NCBI RefSeq assembly: GCF_002292295.1
Contig: NZ_DBBS01000010.1
Location: 62,001 to 126,000, forward strand
From: Sphingomonas sp. UBA978
GTDB taxonomy: Bacteria; Pseudomonadota; Alphaproteobacteria; Sphingomonadales; Sphingomonadaceae
Direction of reading: 5' to 3'
Length of the DNA stretch: 64,000 nt
Shown here: positions 7,098 through 14,155 of the stretch, in pieces
Layout of the letters: every line of letters starts with the position of its first letter
Position numbering within the stretch: the first letter of the stretch is position 1
Notes under the pieces: model-generated
Database searches by the model: none
Seen by the model: the letters and a program-made list of their open reading frames with translations, nothing else
Told to the model about the DNA's origin: nothing
Position numbers and translations under genes: made by a program

Positions 7098-7802
7098 TCA
7101 GGCGGGAACGAGCGGCCCCTGCACGACGGCGACGAGCGAACCGAAGATCACCTCCAGCATGGCGAGCGCGCGGACGCCGAGGCGGATCGGCGTGTCGCGG
7201 TCGATCGGCCCGGGCAGCTCCGCCTCGATGAAGCCGGCGTCGACCAGCGCGTGCAGCCAGCGCTGCGTAAGCGGCCACGACACGTTGATCCGGCCCGAGA
7301 TATCCTCCGCCGAGATCGTCCGTGCCTCCGCCTCCGCGACATAGCCGACGAGCAGGATCTCGGTCGCGGGACTGCCGATCAGCGTGTCGCCGAACGCGCG
7401 CTTGCCGCCGTTGATCGCCTCCAGCAGCAGGCGCGCGACCTTCCACTGCGCCTCGATCGTCGAGGGGCGCTCGCCCTCCGGCGGCAGCGGCCGGCAGGTG
7501 ATGACGAGCCGGCGGCCGTCGCCCCGGCCGAGGCGGGAGACGTAGATATTGACCCAGATCGCGCGACCGTCGACATGCTGGTGCCGCTGCGTCGCGGCGA
7601 GCGTCGTGCCCTCGTCCCAGACGCGGCGCAGGAGCAGTTCGACGGCGGAGCGGTCGTGCGGATGCACGACGTCGAGCACCGGCCGGCCGAGCCCGGCATC
7701 CGGCTCCAGCCCGAGCAGGGCTTCGTACGCCGAATCGAGATCGGTGATCCCGAGATCGGCGTCGACCAGGGCATGGGCGATCGGTCCCGCGGCTGGATAC
7801 AT
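7098..7802 (-). CDS. PAS-domain protein with C-terminal winged helix, putative regulator
   Basis: A 234-aa protein. Residues ~10-115 form a PAS domain (ITDLDSAYEALLGLEPDAGLG, DVVHPHDRSAVE, and an RLVITCRPLP strand near the end). Residues ~145-230 resemble a winged-helix domain: ATEILLVGYVAEAEARTISAEDIS, then WPLTQRWLHALVDAGFIEAE as a recognition-helix and wing candidate. No kinase, GGDEF or transmembrane segment is present, so it is probably a soluble one-component sensor that binds DNA. It is transcribed divergently from the terminase remnant, across an intergenic region with a promoter that contains an inverted repeat. The ligand is unknown. Confidence 0.75.
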   Translation of the reverse strand: MYPAAGPIAHALVDADLGITDLDSAYEALLGLEPDAGLGRPVLDVVHPHDRSAVELLLRRVWDEGTTLAATQRHQHVDGRAIWVNIYVSRLGRGDGRRLVITCRPLPPEGERPSTIEAQWKVARLLLEAINGGKRAFGDTLIGSPATEILLVGYVAEAEARTISAEDISGRINVSWPLTQRWLHALVDAGFIEAELPGPIDRDTPIRLGVRALAMLEVIFGSLVAVVQGPLVPA

Positions 7803-7961
7803 GTGAGTCGTCGCCTGTTCGAGCGATGGAGGCGCATCTGTAGAAACCTTCCTTGCGCAAAATCAAGTCCGAATTGGCCCTATACGACGGTGTTGTATGG
7901 CAAATGCGTATCGAACCGGATCATGCGTTTTCTACGCGTTAACCGATATGGTACATCAGGC

Positions 7962-7990
7962 TTGACAGCGCGACGCTGTTTAGGTACATA
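7962..7990 (+). promoter_or_regulatory. Sigma-70-type promoter with an internal inverted repeat
   Basis: TTGACA (7962-7967), a 17-bp spacer, then TACATA (7985-7990), the best promoter match noticed in the window, about 100 bp before the terminase small-subunit gene. ACAGCG-CGA-CGCTGT (7965-7979) is an inverted repeat covering the end of the -35 box and most of the spacer. GGTACAT occurs twice, at 7950 and at 7983, 33 bp apart. Confidence 0.7.
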
Positions 7991-8088
7991 ACAGGAACGC
8001 TGAAGAATTGCGAGTCGGGCCGGAGCGGCCGGGGTGAACGCCCCGATCCGCTGCCGGCCCGATCCGCGTCCGGGGGAAGGGGCGGGAC

Positions 8089-8595
8089 ATGGACGAGGAT
8101 GCGACGCGCGCCGATGGCGGCAGGCAGGGCGGCGAGAGCGGCGGCGCGGGCACCAAGCCGGGGCGCGGTCCCATCGCCTTCGTGCGCTGGACGCGCGAGC
8201 TGGAGGGGTGTTTCCTCGATCACGTCAGCGCGACGGGCAATATCTCGGCGGCGGCACGGGCGATCGGGGTGAGCCTGTCCGCAGTCTATTACCGGCATCG
8301 CACCAACGCCGCCTTCGCCGCGGCATGGGAACAGGCGCTCGACGCGGGCTATCGCACGATCGAGGCGCGGATGATCGAGCATATGCTCACCGCGGAGACG
8401 TTCGACTGGGACAAGGCGCTGCGGATGCTGACGCAGCGGACGGCCTATCTGAAGGGTGGCGTGGCGCGGGGCGGGCGGGAACGGCAGGTCGCGACCGCAG
8501 ACGAGACCGATGCCGTGATCCTGCGGCGGCTGGCGATGATCGCCGCGCGCAAGGCGGGCAGGCGGGCACGGGCGACGACGGGAGAGGGGGCATGA
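8089..8595 (+). CDS. Phage/GTA terminase small subunit-like HTH protein
   Basis: A 168-aa protein directly upstream of, and overlapping by ATGA, a large terminase gene. The core FLDHVSATGNISAAARAIGVSLSAVYYRHRTN is a helix-turn-helix of the kind found in small terminase subunits, which recognise DNA for packaging. The N-terminus (first ~28 residues) is Gly/Asp-rich and probably flexible, and the C-terminus is basic (ARKAGRRARATT). A strong ribosome site (GGGAAGGGG) precedes the ATG. It is the first gene of a GTA-like cluster whose head and tail genes have mostly been deleted, so its product may no longer package DNA. Confidence 0.78.
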   Translation: MDEDATRADGGRQGGESGGAGTKPGRGPIAFVRWTRELEGCFLDHVSATGNISAAARAIGVSLSAVYYRHRTNAAFAAAWEQALDAGYRTIEARMIEHMLTAETFDWDKALRMLTQRTAYLKGGVARGGRERQVATADETDAVILRRLAMIAARKAGRRARATTGEGA

Positions 8596-9920
8596 GCGCG
8601 GACCGGCCGGACGTCGTCGCGCTGCTGGCGGCGCTGCCCGAGGACGAGCGGCGGGCGGCGATCCGGTCGCTGAGCGTGCCGCAGCGGCGCGAGCTGGCGG
8701 AGCGTTGGGGCGGCGGCTGGGCGCGGCCGGGGCAGGTCGCGCCGGCGGGGGACGACTGGCGGATCTGGCTGATCCGGGCGGGGCGCGGTTTCGGCAAGAC
8801 GCGGGCGGGGGCGGAATGGGTGACGGGACTCGCCGACGACCCCGAGGCGCTGATCGCGCTGGTCGGCGCGACCGCGGCGGACGTGCGGCGGGTGATGATC
8901 GAGGGGCCGAGCGGGCTGCGCGCGGTCGCCAAGACGGGCAAGATCCCGGCCTATTCGACCAGCCGCGGCGAGATCCGCTGGCCCAACGGCGCGCGGGCGT
9001 TCGTCTATTCGGCGGACGTGCCCGACCAGCTGCGCGGGCCCGAACATCATGCGGCCTGGTGCGACGAGCTGGCCAAATGGCGGCGCGGCGATGCGGCGTG
9101 GGACAATCTGATGATGGGGATGCGGCGCGGCGCGCATCCGCGGGTGCTGGTGACGACGACGCCGCGGCCGACCAACCTGATGAAGCGCGTGCTGCGCGCC
9201 CGGGGGCTGGTCGAGACGCGCGGGCGGACGCGCGACAATCCGTTCCTGCCCGACGCCTTCGTCGACCACGTCGAGGAGGCCTATGGCGGGACGGCGCTGG
9301 GGCGGCAGGAGCTGGACGGCGAGATGATCGGCGACCTGACCGGCGCGCTGTGGTCGCGGGCGATGCTGGAGGCGTGCCGGAGCGATGCGCCGGGCGATCT
9401 GGTGCGCGTGGTGGTCGGCGTCGACCCGCCCGCGGGGGCGGTCGCGGAGGGCGGCGCGGGCGATGCCTGCGGGATCGTCGCGGTCGGGCTGGACGGTGAC
9501 GGCATGGCGTATGTGCTCGCCGACGCCAGCGTGGCGGCGGCCTCGCCCGAAGGCTGGGCGCGGGCGGTGGCGAGTTGCGCGGCGCAACATCGCGCCGACC
9601 GGGTGGTGGCGGAGGCGAACCAGGGCGGCGCGATGGTGCGGTCGGTGCTGCTGGCGGCGGACGTGACGCTGCCGGTGCGGCTGGTGCGCGCGAGCCGCGG
9701 CAAGGTGGCGCGGGCGGAGCCGGTGGCGACGCTCTACGAACGCGGGCGGGTGCGGCATGGCGGGCGCTTCCCGGCGCTGGAGGACGAGCTGTGCGGGCTG
9801 GTCGCGGGGGGCGGCTATCAGGGGCCGGGGCGCTCGCCGGACCGGGCGGATGCCTTGGTGTGGGCGCTGACGGAATTGTGCCTGGGGCGGCGTGGCGCTG
9901 CGGGCGTGCGGGGGTTGTAG
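8592..9920 (+). CDS. Terminase large subunit (GTA/phage DNA-packaging ATPase-nuclease)
   Basis: A 442-aa protein with the ATPase-nuclease layout of large terminases. The Walker A-like RAGRGFGKT (ending near residue 70) is followed by an adenine-binding/coupling region, Walker B-like WCDELAKW near residue 155, and TTTPRPTNLM as coupling motif. The RuvC-like nuclease half has VVGVDPPAG (first catalytic Asp), VVAEANQGG, and RSPDRADALVWAL near the C-terminus (last catalytic Asp). It matches the terminase of alphaproteobacterial GTA clusters (DNA-packaging gp2). The start ATG at 8592 overlaps the small-subunit stop. The coding frame looks intact although most downstream structural genes are gone. 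Confidence 0.9.
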   Translation: MSADRPDVVALLAALPEDERRAAIRSLSVPQRRELAERWGGGWARPGQVAPAGDDWRIWLIRAGRGFGKTRAGAEWVTGLADDPEALIALVGATAADVRRVMIEGPSGLRAVAKTGKIPAYSTSRGEIRWPNGARAFVYSADVPDQLRGPEHHAAWCDELAKWRRGDAAWDNLMMGMRRGAHPRVLVTTTPRPTNLMKRVLRARGLVETRGRTRDNPFLPDAFVDHVEEAYGGTALGRQELDGEMIGDLTGALWSRAMLEACRSDAPGDLVRVVVGVDPPAGAVAEGGAGDACGIVAVGLDGDGMAYVLADASVAAASPEGWARAVASCAAQHRADRVVAEANQGGAMVRSVLLAADVTLPVRLVRASRGKVARAEPVATLYERGRVRHGGRFPALEDELCGLVAGGGYQGPGRSPDRADALVWALTELCLGRRGAAGVRGL

Positions 9921-10304
9921 CCGGGGTTTCGGGTGGGGGGTGAGCCGGGAGGCGGGAAGAAGGGGGTTCGCGCGGAGACGCGGAGAAGAAGGGAGTTCGC
10001 GCGGAGGCGCGGAGACGCGGAGAAGATGGGAAGGGGGTTTCGCGCGAAGGCGCGAAGGCGTTCGGGTGCGGGGGCGGGCCTCTCGCCCATCGTCACCGCG
10101 AACTGGTTTTAGGGGTCTGCCGGGCCGTGGGGGCGGGGGTGGGGGCTCCGGCCGTTCTCCTCGCCGCGGGGTGGACCCCGGACCGGGTCCGGGGTGACGG
10201 GTGGGGGGGCTCTCTTTTCCTTCTTCTCCGCGTCTCCGCGTCTCCGCGCGAACCCCTTCTTCGCGGCCTGGCGTGACACCAGAGATGACAAACGGGAGAT
10301 CATC
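9921..10304. repeat. Gene-free repeat cluster between terminase and portal remnant
   Basis: No gene is seen in these 384 bases. They hold a repeat built from GTTCGCGCGGAG plus CGCGGAG increments: direct copies at 9966-9987, 9995-10025 and 10037-10060 (the last with GAAG in place of GGAG), and an inverted copy at 10221-10252. The same family recurs at 13755-13995. A separate perfect palindrome lies at 10175-10195. Confidence 0.8.
10175..10195. repeat. REP-like GC-rich palindrome
   Basis: ACCCCGGACC and its exact reverse complement flank a single central G, embedded in GTGGACC...GGTGAC. This resembles the short palindromic elements dispersed through sphingomonad intergenic regions. Confidence 0.65.
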
Positions 10305-10488
10305 ATGCGGTTGTTCGGGTGGAAGGCACCCCGCGAGGGCGGGCGGCCGGCGTTGTCGCGTGGCGGGTCGGGCGTCGCGCTGGGGGAGTGGCCGCGGTCG
10401 TACGAGGCGCAGGTGCGCGACGGCTTTGCGGGCAATGCGATAGCGCAGCGGGCGATGAAGCTGGTCGCGGAGGGGGTCGGCTGCGCGG
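10305..10488 (+). pseudogene. GTA/phage portal protein, 5' fragment only
   Basis: From the ATG at 10305 about 60 codons read as the N-terminus of an HK97-type GTA portal protein: MRLFGWKAPR, then WPRSYEAQVRDGFAGNAIAQ and RAMKLVAEGVG. A full portal protein is usually near 400 aa. After VAEGVGCA the similarity stops abruptly. The frame continues only as Gly/Ala/Arg-rich nonsense because the next DNA codes for a tail protein in another frame. Frame 3 stays open by chance through to the DUF2793 gene. The join near 10480-10490 looks like the breakpoint of a large deletion. Confidence 0.75.
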
Positions 10489-11889
10489 TTGGTGCGGCGG
10501 CACGATGCGGGGCCGGCGCTGGCGGTGACGGATGCGGGCGTCGGCGCGGCGCGGCGGCGGCGGACGGTGGCGGCGCTGGCGAGTGCGCCGCGCGAGGTGG
10601 CGGTGGCGCATCACGATCCGGCGCGCGACTATCAGATCGGCGTGCAGCGGGTGCGCCGGCCGGGGGCGGGGGAGCGGATCGACCGGGTCGAGCTGCCCGC
10701 GGTGCTCGATGCGGCAAGCGCCAAGGCGGTCGCGGGGGCGCTGGTCGCGCGCGGCGAGGCGGAGCGGACGCGGCGGCGGGTGACGCTGGGGGTCGAGGGG
10801 CTGGGCGTGGCGCCGGGGGAGATCGTGACGGTCGCGGGCGAGACGGGGCGCTGGCGGGTGGCGTCCAGCAGCACGGTCGGGCTGGCGACGACGCTGGAGC
10901 TGGTGCCGCTGGCGGCGGTGCCGATCGCCGGCGCGGCGAGCAGCGGACAGGTCAGCGGGGCGCCCGACCTGACCGCGGGACGGACGCTGCTGGTCGCCGC
11001 GGAGCTGCCGGCGCTGGGCGAGGGGCCGCTCGCCGCCCCGCGCATCTGCGTGCTGGCGGCGGGCGAGGGGGCAGGGTGGCGGCAGGCGGCCTTGCTCTAC
11101 AGCCTCGACGACGGCGCGAGCTGGACCGCGGCGGGCGGCACCGCCGCGCCGGCGGCGATCGGGCGGATCGAGGTCGCGCCCGACGTCGCGTCGGCGTGGC
11201 TGGTGGACCGGCGCAGCCGCGTCGTGGTGGCGATGGCGCGGCCGGACATGATGCCGGGCGATGCCGATGCGGCGGCGCTGGCGCAGGGGACGAACCTCGC
11301 GCTGCTGGGCGACGAGCTGGTCCAGTTCGCGCGGGCGGAACCGCTGGGGAACGGGCGCTGGGCGCTGACCGATTTGCGGCGCGGGCTGCGCGGTACCGAG
11401 GCGGCGATCGGCACGCAGCGGCCGGGGGACCGGTTCGCGTTGATCGAGGCGGATGCGGTCGCGACGATCGAGCTGCCGGTCGCGGCGATCGGACGCCCGC
11501 TGCGGATCCTTGCGAGCGGGACGGGCGACGATGCGGCGCCGGTGGAAGTGTCGCTGATGGTGACGGGCGCGTCGGTGGCGCCGCCCGCGCCGGTACATGG
11601 CACGGTCGTGGCGCAGCCGGACGGCGGGCTGGCGATCGGCTGGGTGCGGCGGAGCCGGGCGGGCTGGTCGTGGGGCGATGGCGCCGACGTGCCGCTCGCC
11701 GAGGAGGCGGAACGCTATCGCGTGACGCTGACGGCCGACGCCGGCGCGCGGACGTTCGACGTGACCGGGCCGCAGCTGGCGCTGTCCGCGGCGGAGCGGC
11801 CGCATGGCATGGCGACGGTGCGGATCGTCCAGCAGGGCACGCTGGCGCCCTCGCCGGCGGCGGAATTCACTTTCGATGCAGGAGGATGA
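10489..11889 (+). pseudogene. GTA/phage tail-tip (megatron-type) protein, C-terminal half, 5'-truncated
   Basis: A frame of ~466 codons matching the C-terminal part of the large GTA tail-tip/host-specificity protein (gp15 type, normally over 1000 aa and beginning with a TIM-barrel glycoside-hydrolase-like domain). Recognisable parts are DPARDYQIGVQRVRRPGAGE, VALVARGEAERTRRRVTLGV-like beta-rich repeats, and the conserved LTDLRRGLRGTE followed by GDRFALIEAD. The N-terminal two-thirds is absent; only portal sequence in a different frame lies upstream. A TTG at 10489 could start translation, but no ribosome site is visible. The stop overlaps the DUF2793 start region (GGAGGATGA), as expected for the original gene order. 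Confidence 0.75.
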
Positions 11890-11891
11890 CG

Positions 11892-12395
11892 ATGACCGAA
11901 CCGGCGACCGCGCGACTCGCGATGCCGCTGCTCGCGGCCGGGCAGGCGGAGAAGGAGCTGACGCACAACGAGGCGCTGGCGCGGCTGGACCTGCTCGTCC
12001 AGCCCGCGGTGATCGCGCTCGGCGTCGACCAGCCGCCGGCCGCGCCGACCCCCGGGCAATGCTGGATCGTCGGGAACACCCCCACCGGTGCCTGGGTCGG
12101 CCATGGCGCGGAACTGGCGGGCTGGACCGACGGCGGATGGCGGTTCGCGGTGCCGCGCGAGGGCTTCGCCGCCTGGTGTATTACGACTGCTAAACCAATA
12201 GCTTACCACAATGGTCTGTGGCAGGAAGGTGACGTGTTCGCCGATCGCCTGATCGTCGGCGGCAAGGCCGTGGTGGGCGCCCGGGGCGCAGGGATCGCCG
12301 ACCCCGCCGGTGGCACCGTGGTGGACGAAGCGGCACGGCAGACGGTTGCGGCGATCCTGGGCGCATTGCGACAACACGGGCTCATCGCAAGCTGA
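11892..12395 (+). CDS. DUF2793 domain-containing protein (GTA cluster terminal gene)
   Basis: A 167-aa protein of the DUF2793 family: TARLAMPLLAAGQAEKELTHNEAL, then PPAAPTPGQCWIVG and GWTDGGWRFAVPREG. In sphingomonads this family commonly follows the GTA tail-tip gene, as here, and is probably a virion-tail accessory or fibre-associated protein. ATG 11892 is chosen with AGGAGG six bases upstream; an ATG at 11886 is also in frame. The end (VVDEAARQTVAAILGALRQHGLI) is a typical helical tail. It appears intact although most of the cluster has gone. Confidence 0.82.
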   Translation: MTEPATARLAMPLLAAGQAEKELTHNEALARLDLLVQPAVIALGVDQPPAAPTPGQCWIVGNTPTGAWVGHGAELAGWTDGGWRFAVPREGFAAWCITTAKPIAYHNGLWQEGDVFADRLIVGGKAVVGARGAGIADPAGGTVVDEAARQTVAAILGALRQHGLIAS

Positions 12396-12509
12396 CCCGA
12401 AGTGTTGTATCCTTGCCACAGGTCCGGACTTTTGCGTGCTTGCGTGGAAACCAACCCCGGGATAGTGAGTTTGCGCTGTCCGTAGTGACACTCAAGAAAG
12501 GGGACTTCT

Positions 12510-13631
12510 ATGCGGAAGCTTGCCGTCGTTCTGGCACTGGCCTCCACCGCACTCGCCACTCCTGCCCTCGCCCGCGACAAGTCGTGGTACGTTGGCATCG
12601 AAGGCGGTGCGATGATCGTCGAAGACATCGATTATGATATCGGTGCAACCAACAATGCGGCCACTGTCGATCACGACTATGGCTATGACGTCGATGGCGT
12701 CATCGGCTACGATTTCGGCGGTTTCCGCGTCGAGACCGAAGTCGGCTACAAGAGCGCGACCGTCGATGGCTACAGCTCGACGCTGACCACGCCGCGCTAC
12801 AACGCAGCCGGCGCGATCGTCGCGACCCCGGCCGGCACCTATGACTATGCCGGTGGCAAGACCTCGGCGCTCAGCTTCATGCTGAACGGCCTGCTCGACT
12901 TCGGCGACGATGACGGCATCCAGGGCTTCGTCGGCGGCGGTGTCGGTGTCGCTCGCGTCAAGGCGAACTACGCGCTCACCACGCGCGGCAACTTCGTCGA
13001 CGATTCGGACACCGTGTTCGCTTGGCAGGGCCTGGCGGGCGTGCGCGCTCCGCTGACCGACCACATCGACGCGACGCTGAAGTATCGCTTCTTCAACGCC
13101 GACAACGTCAAGCTGGTGGACGTGACCAACCGTACCTTCGAGGGCCGGTTCCGTTCGCACAGCATCCTGGGTGGCGTGACGTACAACTTCGGTTCGCCGA
13201 CGCCTCCGCCGCCGCCGCCGGTCGAAACGCCGCCGCCGGCTCCGCTGCCTGCGCCCGCGCCGGCTCCGGAAGCTCCGGTCTGCTCGCCTGGTCCGTTCAT
13301 CGTGTTCTTCGAATGGGACAAGTCGGACATCACGCCTGAGGCCGGTTCGATCCTCGACAACGCCGTCAGCCAGTACCAGAGCTGCGGTAACGCGCAGGTC
13401 ATGCTTGCCGGCCACGCCGACAAGTCGGGTTCGGCATCGTACAACGTCGGCCTGTCGCAGCGTCGCGCGGACTCGGTGAAGGCGTATCTCACGTCGCACG
13501 CCATCCCCGATGGTGTGATCTCGACGGAAGCGTTCGGCGAGAGCCGTCCGCGCGTCGACACCGCCGATGGTGTCCGCGAGGTCCAGAACCGTCGCGTGGA
13601 AGTCACCTACGGTCCGGGCGCAGGTCAGTAA
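12510..13631 (+). CDS. OmpA-family outer membrane protein
   Basis: A 373-aa protein with a Sec signal peptide (residues 1-21, ending ATPALA). An N-terminal 8-stranded beta-barrel domain follows (~22-228, starting KSWYVGIEGGAMIVEDIDYD and ending HSILGGVTYNFG). A proline-rich linker (~230-260, repeated PPPP and PAPAPAP) joins it to a C-terminal peptidoglycan-binding OmpA domain (~265-370) with FIVFFEWDKSDIT, GHADKSGS, NVGLSQRRADSVKAYL and GESRPRV. The barrel anchors in the outer membrane and the C-terminal domain binds peptidoglycan. The codon choice looks more constrained than in neighbouring genes, an AAAGGGG ribosome site precedes the ATG and a strong terminator follows, consistent with high expression. 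The gene is monocistronic. Confidence 0.94.
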   Translation: MRKLAVVLALASTALATPALARDKSWYVGIEGGAMIVEDIDYDIGATNNAATVDHDYGYDVDGVIGYDFGGFRVETEVGYKSATVDGYSSTLTTPRYNAAGAIVATPAGTYDYAGGKTSALSFMLNGLLDFGDDDGIQGFVGGGVGVARVKANYALTTRGNFVDDSDTVFAWQGLAGVRAPLTDHIDATLKYRFFNADNVKLVDVTNRTFEGRFRSHSILGGVTYNFGSPTPPPPPPVETPPPAPLPAPAPAPEAPVCSPGPFIVFFEWDKSDITPEAGSILDNAVSQYQSCGNAQVMLAGHADKSGSASYNVGLSQRRADSVKAYLTSHAIPDGVISTEAFGESRPRVDTADGVREVQNRRVEVTYGPGAGQ

Positions 13632-13660
13632 GACCTACGTCTACCGTTGGAATACAGATC

Positions 13661-13693
13661 GGGAGGTCGGCACGTGCCGGCCTCCCTTTTTGT
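13661..13693 (+). terminator. Strong intrinsic terminator after the OmpA gene
   Basis: 13-base arms (13661-13673 with 13674-13686, one G-U pair) form a long GC hairpin, GGGAGGTCGGCAC with GTGCCGGCCTCCC, followed by a T run (CTTTTTG, then TTT). Confidence 0.88.
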
Positions 13694-14155
13694 TTGTCTG
13701 CGGCGCGGGCGGGAGTGCGCATTCTATGGCGCGTGAATGACGCCGGTAGATTGTGTTCGCGCAGAGGCGCGGAGGACGCGGAGGTGTGCCGCCTCGGGCT
13801 GCGCGGCTCTGTCATCTTCGCGGTCCGACAGGACGGGCCGCGCCGCGGCGGGCTCACTCTCTCTGCGTCCTCCGCGCCTCCGCGCGAACCAAAGCTTTCT
13901 CCCCGTTTCTCTTCGCGTCTTCGCGTGAACACAACCTGCCGCCGGTCACCGGATCCGCTGGCCGGAAGAGGTTCGCGCGAAGACGCGAAGGCGCGACGAT
14001 GGTGCGCTGAAGGGGATGTGGGTGGATCTCGCGGCGTGTCGATTGTCTTCCGGTCGCACCCTTTGCGCGCGTTGCAGATGCGGGATGCTGGCAATCCGCG
14101 GCTGTTGGGGTAGAGAGCGGCGGTCCGGGGTTCGTCCCGTCGCCAAGAGGTATCG
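13694..14155. repeat. Gene-free region with dispersed CGCGGAG/CGCGAAG repeats
   Basis: No gene is seen here. The stretch contains the same repeat family as 9966-10252: a direct copy at 13755-13784 (GTTCGCGCAGAGGCGCGGAG), an inverted copy at 13861-13889, an inverted GAAG-type copy at 13910-13930 and a direct GAAG-type copy at 13971-13995. The pairs could fold as large hairpins. The last ~150 bases lead to the ugd start. Confidence 0.75.

Noticed and set aside
9966..10252. CRISPR array
   Set aside because: Units vary in length and orientation, there are no unique spacers of constant length, and no cas genes are present.
13694..14155. Small protein-coding frames between ompA and ugd
   Set aside because: All open frames consist of repeat-derived Arg/Ser codons, and none has a ribosome site.
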